The position numbers and the translations under genes are program-made. The notes below the pieces were generated by a model. It searched no databases and was not told where the DNA came from. It was given only the letters and a program-made list of their open reading frames with translations. Positions 24,937 through 37,792 of a DNA stretch of 64,000 bases are shown here, in pieces. Every line of letters starts with the position of its first letter. Within the stretch, counting starts at the first letter, position 1. The DNA comes from Cryptomeria japonica (lineage: Eukaryota > Streptophyta > Pinopsida > Cupressales > Cupressaceae), in NCBI RefSeq assembly GCF_030272615.1, contig NC_081411.1, positions 40,229,140 to 40,293,139 of the forward strand, read 5' to 3'.

Positions 24937-27244
24937 CTTAAAATATGCAAGCAATTTAACTATTACCCCCAACTGGTTCTGTGACAAATCAAGACCTCAA
25001 TTAAAACACACTGCTAAGAAATTGCCACACAAGAGTACAAGAAAACTTGTTTTTAGCTTGAAGGAATCTGCTTTGCGACTGAATGAATTTTCTCTGTATT
25101 TGAAGAAAATAGCTCTGCAACCGCTTTCTCTACAACAATTCTTTAGAATGATACCTTTATCCGATTGATATGAAATCATATATGGTACTCAGACTCTTAA
25201 CTGCGACATTGATACCACATGCTTCGGTCGTCCCTTCAAAATTGAATTCATGAGAGAATTCAAAATTTTCGCTCCAATAGGTTACAACATGTCTGCACAT
25301 TTTTTCCTTCCACTCTTTCGCCATTTTGAAGAGCATAACCTTCAAGCAATTTCGACAAATGAAATCATGCCAACCGTCCGATCAAATGAAACTTGATCGG
25401 TCTTGATCGGTCTTTACACTGACTTAACAGCTTTGCCTTAGCACCGGGCCCCACCTCCTTTTCGCCATTTTGCGGGCTTTATCCTCCAAGCACTTTTCTT
25501 TCGCAAAGTTGTGCCAGGCGTTAGATGGAACTTTAACTACTCGGCATTTAATTCTCACCGGGACCGTCAGCTTCTTCATTAACCGCGCCTCTATCTTGAC
25601 GGCTAACGATTTTTCGCTATTTCGCATAGCTTAAACTGCTTTCAACTTTAGGCCACGAAACAACGCGAAGCATTGGATCAAATCAGAGATGACCATACTT
25701 TAAGGGAGACCTTTATACTTGCTTCACTTACGCCACTTTTTCATTGGTTACAAAACACCACGTGGCATTCAACCATTAGCTTTGGAAAACTCTTTGAGTT
25801 TAGTTCAAAGTCAGCCACATGTCTTTCCTTTATAACTACCGGTTACACCTTGGCGGGCCCTCAATTTCTTCTGAAACCATGTGTCAATCGACACGCCACC
25901 ATCTAGCATTACACCTGGATGAATCTTCTCTTCCTTTCACTATTTTGTGAAGCATATCCCTCGGTTGGTTCGCAGCCACGAAACAACGCGAGCCCTTAGA
26001 TTGAATTAGAGTTGATCCCCTTTTAACTTCATGCTTTATCTGTCCCTAGGGCCCCAAAATCCTTTTCGTTGTTTTGCTAGTTTTAAAATATGAGCACTTT
26101 ACCTTCGTGAACTCACGCGGACCATTAGATTATACTTAACTTGATCGATGCTTAACAACTTAACTGAATTTAGCAGATGTGGGCCCTCTAACTAAACTCC
26201 ATCCACCTGGCATCTAGTCACCTTCGAACTTACATGTCAACCTTTCATTTGCTGAGAGAAAACATCAGACTCCACTTCATCTTTGCCACCTGTATCTACC
26301 AGGTCACTTCTTATCCCGCGGCATGACTCACCTCTGGGACCCACCTTTTAAACCTTAGATCCGACTTGTTGACTATTTTGACCTTATGCCACGTGCCATC
26401 ATCTTACTCACCATCTCGACCAACTGGACTACCTGCTTGGAGCACCATGTCATTTTTCTACTTCGCGAAAGCTAACTGTCAAGCATCTTTCTCTTGCGAA
26501 GCTGCGCTAACCGTCAAATCAAATGAGACTTCCACATCTGTTATGCTCTTACTAAAACTCCCTTTTCGTGGGCCAAAAAACCTTTTCACCATTTTGCAGG
26601 GCATAACCTTCGAGCACCTATCAGCCACGAAACAGTGCGAACAGTCGATCTCTCTTGAACCTAATCACCTTTTAGTCATTTGAAAAGTCTCCACTGCAGG
26701 GTCCCACCAAACCTTTTCGCCATTTCGCGAAAGGTATTTCACTTGCAAGTTTCGGCTGTGAAATAACGCCAGCCGTTAGATCTTGAATGAGATGGAGCCT
26801 TTTTAAACCGGACCAAATGCGCACCATTGAACACGCTTTTCCCTTTCGCCATTTCATGAGCCTTAAACCACACGCAACTTCACCTAATGAAATAGCAAAA
26901 ACCATAGATCCATCTAAGAGCTACGTGCAACTTACTGGCCCCGACAACATTAGGAAGAAAAGACATAAGGCATAAATTTTTATGATTAATTCGACAACTG
27001 CCTAGGAAAATGACATGGGGTGACACCTCATATGACCCCAAGACCCATTACTTAAGTGGATAAAGTAACGTAGGAATAGAAACCAGAGGGTTTTTTACCA
27101 GACATTGAGTGATTTAAAATTAAAACCCTAAACCCTTAAGACCTAACACAGACTTGAAGCAGTTGATAGTGTGTCTGACTCAAAATTTCAAAAAACTTAG
27201 CTAATTATAGGAACAGAAAACCCATTTCTTAAACAGTGATAACA
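24937..27244 (-). promoter_or_regulatory. 5' non-coding part of the solo LTR
   Basis: About 2.3 kb upstream of the LTR coding region, richer in G+C than its surroundings. It repeats diverged forms of the words CGCCATTTCGC, GCGAAATnACGC and CCGTTAGATC. These are the same paired motifs that form the clear inverted repeats in the LTR at 33,006-39,546. A TATATA word on the minus strand near 25,180 lies about 245 bases before the start codon. Promoter function is inferred only from position. Confidence 0.4.
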
Positions 27245-30200
27245 GGAAGTTCCAAAGTTTAACAGAGAAAATTGTAGGATATGGAGCGACAGAATGAAAT
27301 TTACATCGAGAGTCTAGGAAGTCAGCATTGGGAACATGTCAATACTAAATATGTTGCACCCACTGGGATTCTTACTGATGATCAAAAGAAAGAACAACAA
27401 GAAAATCATCAAGCATTAGAGGCCATTATTAGTTCCCTGTCCGATGCTAAATAAGTAGATGTTCATGGTCTAGAGACTGCACATGAGGTATGGAAAAAAC
27501 TTGAAGAGATTTATAGTGGTGATGAACATGTTAAGATTGCTAAAGAGGAGAGTCTAAGAGGAAAGTTTGATGACATGCAGATGACTAAAGGTGAGAATAT
27601 CTAGCAGTATGGTCAAAGGATAAAAGAGATAGTCACTGAAATTAAGAGTGCAGGAGGGAAGGTGGAAGATGCCACAGTGATCAGTAAAGTATTGAGAACC
27701 CTGCTATCGGTCTATGCTATCCGAGTTGTAGCTATTCAAGAGATAAAGTCCATAGACAAAACTAAGGTAACTCTTGAATCCATCATTGGCAAACTTACTG
27801 CTTTTGAATTAAACAGTTATGATGGTAGTGTACAGAAATCAGATTCTGCATTCAGAGCTTCTGTCTCTAACCCATCTGTGAGAAAAAGTAGAGATACTAG
27901 TCATGGTTATGAATCCAGATCTAGCATAGATGCTAATGATGAAGACAGTTTAGTGGAGCTTGAATAATTGTTGGAAAAGCAGCTGCCCAGAGGCACTAGC
28001 AAATATAGAGGTAAATTACCTTTAAAATGTTTTGCATGCAACAAGAATGGCCACATAACTGCTAACTATCCTAATAGTGAAAATGAACACAAGAAAGAGA
28101 AATTCAATAAGTATAAGGGTAAAGGCAAGAGAGATTGTTTTATTGTTGTTGATAGTGGTATCACTGATGAAGAATCTGATGGTGATTCTAGTGAAGATAT
28201 TGTGTTTGTAGTGATTAAGGAAGAGATATCGGACCAGAAAGCATTAGTGTCTAGGATGGATACTTTTGATGATTGGATCATTGATAGTGATTGTTCACAT
28301 CATATGACCTGTGATCGGAGCAAATTTCTTTCCTTGAAGGAATTTGATGGTAGTGTTGTAAGATTTGACCCTACATGGTTAAAGGTAAGGGAGTTATTTC
28401 TCTTAATGGGAAGAGAAGTGCTGACAATGTCTACTAGGTCAAGAAGATCTAAAGAACAATATTTTGAGTGTGGCACAACTCAATGACAGAGGATACCCAC
28501 TAGAGTTTAAAAATGGTATGTGCAAAATCTTTGACAACAAAGGTGAATTTATTGCAACTGGGAAGTAAACTAAAGGTAACCTATTTCACCTTAATCCTAA
28601 AGTTAGCAACTATTTAATTGCAAAAATAGATGATAGCTGGCTTTGGCATAGGAGATTTCATTATATAAACTTTGATAACATTGTTAAAGTGAGTAAGTCC
28701 AAGATAGTGAGAGGTTTGCCTCAGTTAGAAAAACTGGTTAATTCTCTTTGCAAAGAATATCAATTAGGAAAGATGACTTCTTCAACTTTCAAGAGAAAAT
28801 CCTTCTCAGCAGAGCATTTGTTAGATTTGGTTCATATAGATCTTTGTGGACCAATAAGAACAATAAGCACTCAAGGTGACAGATATTTCATGATCCTCAC
28901 TGATGATTTCTCAAAGATGATGTGGGTCACATTCGTGAAGGATAAGACTGAAGATTTTGGCAAGTTCAAAGAATTCAGGGCCTTAGCTGAGAAAGAGAGT
29001 GGTAAGAAGATAAAATGTCTAAGAATAGATCAAGGTGGTGAATTTACTTATGAGGAATTCACTAGGTATTGTGATGAGAACGACATCAAATGGCAACTTT
29101 CTACACCAAGGACACCACAACAGAATGGTATCGCAAAGAGGAATAACCAATCAGTGGTTGAAGATGCTAGGACAATATTGATACAAGGAGGTGTACTGAA
29201 AACATTTTGGAGAGAAGGTGTCAGTACAACTATCTACACTATGAACCGAGTTCTAGTGAAAAGAGGTAAGGATAAGACCCCTTATGAATATTGGTATGGA
29301 AGATCGCCTGATGTTAGTTATTTTAAGATATTTTTAAGCAAATGTTTTATTAAGAAAGGTGATTACATTAGAAAATTTGAGGCTAAGAGTGATGAAGGCA
29401 TATTTCTTGGCTATTCCACCAAGAGTAAGGCCTACAAGTGTTTTAACAACTAGACATAGAGAATTGTTGAGAGTGTTGATGTTCGAGTGAATAAATGTCC
29501 TGAAATTTCAAAGGAAATTAGTTTGGAGAAGAAGGATGATGATCCTTGCATTTTGTTTTTGGAACCAGAAATAGTAAAATTTGAAACCGACAAAGCAAAT
29601 TCTTATGCACTTGTTCAACCAAAACAAATAAATTTAGAAGATGGTGATAATGATGAAATTGAACTTGAAAATAATGATTATGTTATTCCTAGATATGTGA
29701 GACTAAATCATAGTCTTGGAGAGATTGTTGGGGATAGGGATGTTGGAGTACTAACCAGAAGGAGAATAAGAGAGAACTCTTGCATGATCTCCACCATTGA
29801 ACCAAGAACTGCTAAGGAGGCATTTGGTGATGATCATTGGGTCAAAGCTATGGAGGAGGAATTGGATCAAATTGAGAAGAACAACACTTGGACCCTAGTA
29901 CCCTGACCGGTAAACAAGAATGTTATAGGTACTAAATGGGTATTCAGAAACAAGTTGAATGAACATGATGTTGTAGTTCGCAATAAGGCTAGGATGGTTT
30001 GCAAGGGTTATGCACAAGAAGAAGGAGAAGATTATGGCAAAACTTTTGCACCTATAGCAAGACTGGAAGGTGTCATAAATTTACTTGCATTTGCAGCCCA
30101 TAAGAAGTTCAAGGTATACTAGATGGATGTTAAGTCTATATTTTTGAATGGGATATTGGAAGAAGAAGTATACATAGAGTAGCCAGATGGTTATGCTTTG

Positions 30201-31266
30201 AATTATGAGAAAGACATGGTATGCAGACTGCATAAGCCTTTATATGGATTAAAACAGGCACCCAAAGCATGTTATGAAAATATTTATACACATCTGATGA
30301 AGATGGGATTTCTAAGAACTAGTGATGATAGTATCATATATCTCAAGTCTGAAGGAGATGGCATACTAGTCAGTGAAGTATTTGTTGATGATATCATATT
30401 TGGAGGTAATGATGTCATGAGCAATAGTTTTGCAGATGAAATGAAAAATGAGTTTGAAATGTCTTTAGTAGGGGAAATAAAAAAATTCATAGGCTTGCAG
30501 ATACAACAAATAAAGAATGGTGTTTTCATTACACAATCTAAGTATGTGAAAGAGGTCTTGAAGACATTTGGCATGAGTAACTGTAAACCAGTTGGGATAC
30601 CAATGGTTACAAGTTGTAAGTTGTCTAAGGAAGATGAATCTAAGTCTGTTGATGAGCAGGAATACATGTCAATGATTGGCAAATTGTACTATGTTGTTCA
30701 CAGCAGACCGGATATAGCCCATGCGATTGGCATAGTTGCTAGATTCCATAAGAATCCTAAGGAAACATATCTGATAGAAACCAAGAGAATTTTTAGATAC
30801 CTGAAAGGTAATTTTGACTATGGATTATGGTATCCATATGGAGGAAACTTTGATTTGAAGGTATGCATAGATGTTGATTGAGCAGGAAATGGTGATGATC
30901 GGAAAAGCACAACCGGTAGAGCATTCTTTCTTGGAGGAAGACTTGTTTCATGGAGTAGTAAGAAGCAAATTTGTACTTCACAATCTACTACTGAAGCTGA
31001 GTATGTTGCAGCTTATATGAATTACACACATGCTATTTGGTTGAGGCACATTTTGGAAGGTTTTAAAATGAATATTTTAGAACACGTAAAGATTCTGTGT
31101 GATAATACAAATGCCATAAATATTTCTAAGAATCCTGTTTTGCATGCACAAACCAAGCACATTGAATTGAAGTATCATTTTTTGAGGGAAAAAGTGCAGA
31201 GCAAAGATGTTATCTTAGAGCATGTTTCTACCTAGGAGATGCTTGTAGATATTTTTACCAAACAGG
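27245..31266 (+). pseudogene. Ty1-copia Gag-Pol polyprotein, decayed
   Basis: The domain order is textbook copia. Gag has GSQHWEHVNTKYVAPTGILT and AYEVWKKLEEIY-like text, then a zinc knuckle CFACNKNGHITANYP with the last Cys changed to Tyr. The protease is DWIIDSDCSHHMTC (D-S-G is now D-S-D). The integrase has WHRRFHYINF, then a core with VHIDLCGPI, LRIDQGGEF and TPQQNGIAKRNNQ. RT has TKWVFRNKLNE, PLYGLKQAPKACYENI and EVFVDDIIFGG (catalytic D-D kept). RNase H has STTEAEYVAA, LCDNTNAINISKN and HIELKYHFLRE. A one-base deletion near the start shifts the frame, and about ten stops are present. Several are TAG at positions where copia families have CAG (before MDVKS and before PDGY). The last readable residues are DIFTKQ, where the chromovirus is inserted. 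Confidence 0.9.
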
Positions 31267-32937
31267 TGCACCTAAGGGTTGAAATGCCCTTAACCAATTT
31301 TGGCTTGTGAGACCTTCCAATGGTCATGTAAATACATAAGGACTGGCTCTAGTCCATTTGTATGGTTGTTTAGTTGCAGTTTTAAAAATGTCTCTTATCG
31401 GCAAGACCTACCCCAATGAGTTCTCCAAAGTTTGGAGTGGTTCACACTAACCCCGATGACCCAATAAGTCATCAGTCCTCGGAGTATTGGAAGGAGTAGT
31501 TTCAAGTTTCCCTGATGATTAACTTGACCTATACTCAAATGATGATCGCGGATGGTCCTATGGTTGTCGCTATACCGCAATGGGAAGCTGATCCCTAGAT
31601 AATCCTCATGACTTAGCAACAAAGAACATGCAAAAAAAAGAGGCGAGTTAACGACTATGCAGGTTGAAGGTGGATCAATGGCGGTCACTATACCACAATG
31701 GAGAGATGCATGAAAGTTATTCCCCGTGACTTGGCAACCAAGTGGTGGGACCTGGCAAGAGAGAATCTTAGGCAAGTTAATGAGTGAGCAAGTTTGGGAT
31801 GATCAGATGATTGTTGCTATACCACTCTGGCGAGATACACGAAGTTTATTCCCCACGACTTGGCGACCATGATGGGACCCAGTGACAAAGAAGAGTTTCA
31901 TTCCAGGTGGTTAGTGAGGTCGTGCTAAGGTGGCAAGGCAGGGACCCAGAAGCTAATCAGGGGGTGCCACATGGAAGAGTGCAAAAAGAGAGATCGAGCA
32001 AGATCAGACGATTAGGATAGCTATTTGGTTGTCTTCCTAATGACCTGATGGAAATGCCTGATGGAAAAGTGTGAATGGTGGACATGGTTATCGGTCATCG
32101 ATGAAGGTGTGTTTTGGTTACCCCGATCACTCGATGGAAAAGTGCAAACTTTGCAAGTCACCAACGGGCATCAGAAGCCAGGTTCTGAGGCTACGTTGAT
32201 GACCCATTATGAAACTGTTTTCTCTGGTTTGTAACTATCTTTGTTTCACGATGGATGGATGAGCTATAAAATTCTAATTGTAAGGCACTGGATTGGTTGG
32301 ATATTACAAAAAACACAAGAGAAATACATACAAGTCTATTTTTTGGTTTTCTATTGCTGAGTGTTGTATTGTCTTGTTTTTGTTAAGTTTTTCATTACAG
32401 TTCTGTAATTAAAGTTTCCTTTTTGTTGTTCATTTCTTTGTTTTGAATTCACAGTGTAAATATGGCTCTATCTTGAACCTCCACCATGGGATCCACACGG
32501 CCATTGGAGTTCTTCAGGAAGAGCCAAAAATGCATAGTAAGAGTAGAGTAGTAGTAGGAGGAAACTAGGAAATGGCAATCGCCATTTCTGCATACTGAGC
32601 TTAGGTGAGCTTGGAAGAAGTCCAGCTAGGTTTTAGTGACCGTAAAGGAGTAAGTACAGGGGAGGACTGGTGTAGAAGTCTAATTGCAAAATCAAATAGG
32701 ATGATGACTTTACAAACTGCGAGTAAGCAAGGGTATTTCTAACCCTCTGCAACTCATAGTGATAGAATCTAGGAGCATGGAGAACAAGCTTCTTTATGAG
32801 CTTGTATCGAGTGTGGTAAGGAAATACTGGTAGGGAAGCACTTAGAAGTCTAGAGGGGTAGACTTGGAACCTAGCAAGGGATAGAAGCAAACCATCAAGA
32901 AATCTAATTGATGGCAAACTAGGTAGCCTCGTTATCA
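31267..32937 (+). repeat. Chromovirus 5' LTR (~1.67 kb)
   Basis: Matches the 3' LTR from CCTAAGGGTTGAAATG through GACATGGTTATC. The first bases differ (TGCACC here, TGAGGGAGAACC there). It ends ...CGTTATCA just before the primer site. It contains three diverged tandem copies of a ~120-bp unit with the words CGCTATACCGC, TTATTCCCC and GACTTGGCGACCA (starting near 31,563, 31,684 and 31,812). The 3' half, including GAGCTATAAAATTC near 32,260 that could be a TATA box, is present only in this copy. Confidence 0.8.
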
Positions 32938-32940
32938 TAT

Positions 32941-32952
32941 TGGTATCAGAGC
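32941..32952 (+). other. Chromovirus primer-binding site
   Basis: TGGTATCAGAGC, a perfect match to the initiator tRNA-Met complement, lies three bases after the LTR end. Confidence 0.9.
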
Positions 32953-33000
32953 AAGTTTAGACTTGGGAAGAAAGTAGCCGATGTCAGATACTAAATCAAT

Positions 33001-33005
33001 AGGAG
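33001..33005. repeat. Target-site duplication AGGAG (left copy; right copy 52,485-52,489)
   Basis: AGGAG lies directly before TGTTGTCCTC at 33,006 and directly after GTGATAACA at 52,484. The matching pair shows that both LTRs and everything between belong to one insertion event into the chromovirus leader. Confidence 0.92.
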
Positions 33006-33941
33006 TGTTGTCCTCAAAATCTGATTCCTTTCAATGTCCTTAGAGTAACATGAGTTATACTGGGTGCAGAAGAGACATCAAAAGACAAGGAAATCTCATA
33101 GACAACATATGACAAGGTTTGTTTAAACCTTCTACACTTCGGGCCTTTTGGAGCCTAGGTGGGTATACCTTTGTGAATTAACTTCACACTTTTTAAATAA
33201 TAAACCCACAGCAAACCAGTCCAGAAAACTAGTGGATTTATTCACCTTGAAAGCAACTGAAAACAAAGCATGAATACTATACTTGACTTCAGCATTTTGA
33301 TCAACAAAGCATGCAATAAAGAACTTCCATTAATACCAGTGCCTTATCCAAGGTTAAAGAGTCACCTAACTCAAATAAAACTCCTAAAACAATATATCTA
33401 TATGCCTCCCATCTGCTCGGTTTCCATTAATCCTTACATGTGCCTGACACATACAAGAATTTTATCATTTCACAATAAACTATGGTCCTCAAAATTCAAA
33501 GTTCCTCCCAAAGAATTTACTGGTATAAGTGATCTTGCATATTTAATTTCCCTCCTAAAGAGAAAAGCTAAAAACACTCATACTGAGATTGCTTTGCAAT
33601 TCCATTCAAACAGAAAAATCCTAGATTGTTCAGAATGAAAAAAGTAAATAAATTTGTGAATAAACTTTGAAGACAACACAGAGTTTTACTCAAAAAAACT
33701 GATGGCCTGTATATTGATATTCATTCAAAGAGATTTTACAAAAAGTTCTGTTTCTCCATTAACTTCGAAAAGCTCAGATAATTTTTTTGCAGCGTTTTCT
33801 TACAAACTTTTGTGATGATTTTCCCTCTAGTCCTGGTATCCATTTATAACAACATGGATGCACAAAGCTTCGGACTTCTCGAGGAGAGTTTGTTACAATT
33901 ATTTCCAAAATTGATGGGGTTACAACCTTTTTGTGAAGCAG

Positions 33942-36900
33942 TTATGTGCTCTTTTCAGCTTCCGTAGTCTGTTCAACGGGTTGTTCGGTTGCAACCTCTT
34001 CTGGCTCTTCAGGGGCACTCTCCAACTGCTCCAGATCTCGGGTGGAATATTTAACTCCCCACTCATTATATGTCTCTTCTGTCGGCCATGAAAAACTAAT
34101 CACATCATTTTTAACTTTAGTCAACCTTTTCCAAGAATTTCTCAGTTTGTTGACTTCTGAGTTAAGAAAACTATAATGTGACTTAATTCTTTCTATTTCC
34201 TGTATGGTTATAACAAAGAATGAGGTATCATCCAGATCAATGATTCCCTTGACCCTTGCTAACAACTTGGCATCTATCTCATTGAGCCATATCTGCTTAT
34301 CTTTTAGTTGATCTGGATTGGCAAAAATTCCTGGGAGCAACTCAAAAACCTGATCAATGTATTCCTTCTTGCATAAATTGACCTTCCTATCCACATTGTC
34401 TACATCTGCAGCCAATTGCATTAAAACCTTAGCAACATCAGAGGTAGATTTTATAATGGGATTGGCCCTTGCTTCATCACAGGAAACACACATGAACTCT
34501 AAATCTTGCTCCCTAGGCCTCCATCTGTCAAAAATGGGTGTCAAAATGGCCTTATCTCTCCTTAATTCATTCCATATCTCCATGACCTTTCCTACACTAT
34601 TGTGAAGCAGTGAGGCATTTATAGTGTCTGCAAAACTGGAGATTTTGGCTTTTATTTTCTCCTCATACTTCCCCGCATAATAGGCCTGAGTTTGCTTTAG
34701 GTTCTTCAATTCTTGGGGAGTTATCTCAATCATTTGAGAGCTGGAAGGCGCAGGAGATGGTGGGAGCTCAATGATGGGGCTAGTAGGTGGAGGTCTTGCA
34801 GGAGAAGAGGCGATCATTAATGTTGAAGACTCACCTTGTTGGCGTTGTCCTACCAGCTAGCTCTGCAATTTGGCAATAATGTTATCTTTGCCTCTTATCT
34901 CCTCCTTAGCACTATCATAAGCCTTCAAAACTATTTCTAGTTTAAGCTAGAGGGCCTCCTTTTCTTTGGCTTCCTTTTCAGCCACTGCAACACTGAATTT
35001 GGCAGTCTCTAACACAGTGCTAGCAGCCTCTACTACCCCTGTACTCTCTACTCTTTTAATCATCAGTCCACCAATGTGACTTGTCCCTGAGGTGTCTTTA
35101 CCTTTCTTGTCCTCATTTCTTTTAAGGGACCACATGACTAGTGCAGCATTGTCCTTACTGAATGTAACCCCTTCCATGGGTTTGGTCTCTTTTCTTACTG
35201 CATCTAACACCAGAGCATCAGCAATATTCCACTCTGGTAAAATGAGCACTCCAGCTTGTGCTACTAGGTCCCTTCCCTATTCAGGAGTGATGGTTTTGAA
35301 TTCTTCTATCATATCCTGTTTTATTTCTTCCTCCACTGAGGCTGGATTTTTATTAGGTTGCTCTGCCTTTCTTGCTTCACATCTAGCATTATACTTATCT
35401 ATACGCTGCTTCCAGATACATTGTATGAATGCTTCAGATGTGACAAAGCTATCATCAGCTAAAAAGGCACTAGTGGCCTTTATTATCTCAGGATGCCACT
35501 CCTGACCTTTAAGTTCAGTTGAGGTGATATCCATCTGTGCTTCAGTGGGCTCTTCTGGCATCCCTTCTTCCACTTCATCATAGGTATATGCAATCTCCCC
35601 TAAGCTACCCAACTGAGAGAGGTATTCAGTTGCTGCTTGTTCATCTCCTATGTGGAGAGGGGATTTGGATGGGGAATACAGGGGTGTATCTGATTGCACT
35701 TCCTTCCCCACGCTCTGCTTCTTTGGGCTCTCCTGGATGTCAATGACATCTTGTACCTTCCTCTTTCCTTTGGATGAAGAGGGTTCCCCTGTTGTAGACA
35801 CCAACACACTGTAACCTGCTTTCTTATGCAGGGTGTAGTCACCAGAAGGGATTGCTTTAGTGGAAGCTGACTTTCCTAAAATCATTCTTGCCTTTTCAGG
35901 GTTGTTCTTAATTACAGCTTCCCTCTTCTCCTTTAGTGTTTGCATCACATCCTCAAAGCAAACAATCAAAAATTTTAGTTTTTCTTCCAATGGGAAGAAG
36001 CTAGACAATGGGTCATAGCTAGCATCAAATTGATGCACAAAATCCAGGGCTTTCTTGTAAGCCACCCATTTTTTTTTCCTCAACTCCTGTTCATCTAAAT
36101 CAAATTCATTCCTGATGAGGTCTTTAGGAAAGTGGAATTGATGAGGCCTACCTCTACATGCTACCTTCTTCCGGAACACACCATTGTAGAAGTCCTCTGG
36201 ATCAACACATCTAGACACTGCAGTGGACAAATGGTAGGGTTTGAGGAAATCCTCAAAACAATTCCAGCCTCCCTTGGTGATTACAAATTGGTGGGCCACT
36301 GTAGCTGCAGGGAAAATAGTCCCTTTACCTCTGCCTATTAGCTCTGCCTCTTGTAGGCCACCAATTTGTCTAAGAATCTCAGCTATTCCCACTTTGAGGG
36401 GGACCTAGTATGGTAACAAAAATGGGGTGCCTCTGAAACCAAAGACTTTGAAAACTGTGGAGACTAGATATAAGTACATATCACCCCAGTTATGAACTAT
36501 CTTGATATTCTCTGCGAATTCTTTTGGTCTTAAGAATTCCAGAAGAACCATGGGGACTCTTGGGTTGTCAGAGCAAAGGAGAGTCCTTATTTTGGATGCA
36601 AAATACTTATCGAATTTCAGAAAACTAGCATCTTCTCTGCCCCATGACAACACAGTACTCCATAGTTGTACTGGCATCTTCTCTCCTTCCTTTTCTTTTA
36701 CCAAGTCCATTCCACTGGCGAAATAATCACCACCTTTAAAGAGAAAGAGGTACATCAAGAGCGAATACCACCCAAATGGCCTATCCACCTTTCCATTCTT
36801 TATCCCTATCAACCCTCCATGGATAGCATCAGCAATATAAGCAGCATAATCAAATGTAATAGCAAGAGAAGGATTCAAAATTTGAACAATCATTAGCAAG

Positions 36901-37583
36901 TAATGGTTTGGCATATTTGATTCAGCATCCTCTCCTAGAACTTGGCAAAGTGCCCAATACATCCCTTTCGCCCTCAAGGTAAACATACTCAATGAAAAAG
37001 GCTCCTGTGTGTTGGGCCCTACAACTGCTAACCCTCCTATTTTAAGAAAAAGTTCTTTAAGAGGCCCATTCCTAAGATGACACCTCTGTGCACTGTACAC
37101 TTGGGCTAATTGTGTGAAGTTTATGGGTTCCAAGAAGTTTGTAAACTCACTGAGCCCAAACATTGTTCTCAATTCTTCTGCATTGATCTCCACGAGGGTT
37201 TTCCCATTTACATCTCGGATGCACCTTGTGATTGAATCATAGTTTAATGCCATCTGGGTTAGCAAGTCTGTATCCATGAATACTCCTGGGACTACTAATT
37301 TCCCAATATCTAGTTCCCAAATGCTATTTTGAGGAGTAGGAGAATTCCTCATCCCAAATCTGACTCTAAACAGCCCCAACCCAGACAGTCCAACTTGTGG
37401 GTCTCTTAACCAATTACCCTTGTCATATAATCCTTCTCCAATCTTCAGACAGGGAGCCCTGGGTACTAACTCTTTGGCCTTAGATGCCTGGTTAGTTGAT
37501 AGCGTCAACTGTTCTAAAAAGTCATCACATACACTTCTTTCTAAATAATCAACCTTACAAGAAAATTCCTTTTTAGGAGCCAT
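33942..37583 (-). pseudogene. LTR-encoded 1,213-residue protein of unknown function, 3' LTR copy
   Basis: Starts with MAPKKEFSCKVDYLERS at 37,583; this ATG is the first one downstream of a TATATA on the same strand. Residues 1-~480 look globular (KIGEGLYDKGNWLRD, LDIGKLVVPGVFMDTDLL, NPRVPMVLLEFLRPKEFAEN, FKVFGFRGTPFLLPY). Around 610-630 lies a basic patch (SKGKRK, ESPKK) that could be a nuclear signal. About 840-910 is Ala/Glu/Lys-rich and likely coiled. Residues 927-950 form a Pro/Ser linker, and 951-1,213 are helical, ending in an acidic tail. No catalytic motif is evident. The region near SNMPNHYLLMIVQILNPS reminds me weakly of the plant-transposon-protein domain found in other plant elements; I cannot confirm it. 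The only lesions are four TAG stops at codons 393, 769, 879 and 909; the other LTR has CAG at each. Confidence 0.8.
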
Positions 37584-37786
37584 TTGAAATGCAACAAGAT
37601 GAATATCACTTCTTAAACACTCCTGTAACACGAGAATAATTTCACTTATTATACCACACAAGAATAGCTGCAAAATAAGAAAGAACCTGATGCTTGCTTG
37701 AAGGAATTCGCTCTGCAACTGATTCACCTTCTCTGTATTTGAAGAAGATAACTCTGCATTACTCTTCTGCAAAATCTTTTAAAAGA

Positions 37787-37792
37787 TATATA
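37787..37792 (-). promoter_or_regulatory. TATA-like word upstream of the LTR coding region
   Basis: Minus-strand GTGTATATATC lies about 205 bases before the ATG at 37,583, with no other ATG between a start site ~30 bases downstream and that codon. The same word is kept in the other LTR (50,736-50,741). The placement would give a transcript whose first ATG opens the LTR protein, but no transcription start is demonstrated. Confidence 0.4.

Larger units (their letters stand above)
20392..27244 (-). mobile_element. Solo LTR (6,853 bp) of the giant-LTR Tat-type gypsy family
   Basis: The ends TGTTGTC...GATAACA and the whole internal order match the two LTRs of the element at 33,006-52,484, but no internal gag-pol is present, and a perfect 5-bp duplication flanks it. 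This is the product of recombination between two LTRs. It is clearly diverged from the other two copies (roughly 18% over a hand-compared 230-bp coding stretch), so it is an independent, older or separate-lineage insertion. In the family's sense direction (minus) it has 2.3 kb of GC-richer leader (27,244-24,937), a ~3.6-kb coding region (24,936-21,331) and 0.94 kb of tail. Confidence 0.9.
19417..31266 (+). mobile_element. Ty1-copia element, 5' part, carrying nested insertion
   Basis: The element comprises a 5' LTR (19,417-20,305), a tRNA-Met primer site (20,308-20,319), a start codon at 20,376, and coding sequence from 27,250 to 31,266. In between, the 6,853-bp solo LTR (20,392-27,244) interrupts codon 6. 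The 3' end is cut at 31,267 by a chromovirus inserted in the last codons of the RNase H region. No 3' LTR of this copy is in the window. The five bases before the LTR are TGAGA, but their second copy is not available. Confidence 0.8.

Noticed and set aside
30284-30682. 132-codon minus-strand frame in the copia RT region
   Set aside because: It is antisense to clear copia RT motifs on the plus strand.
33270-33638. 122-codon plus-strand frame, also present at 47,037-47,405
   Set aside because: Its near-identity at both places comes from lying in the two LTR tails. It is antisense to the element, lacks motifs and is not preserved in the solo LTR.
35092-36341. Several plus-strand frames of 60-140 codons repeated in both LTRs and partly in the solo LTR
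   Set aside because: They are antisense shadows of the LTR-encoded protein; their conservation follows from the sense frame.
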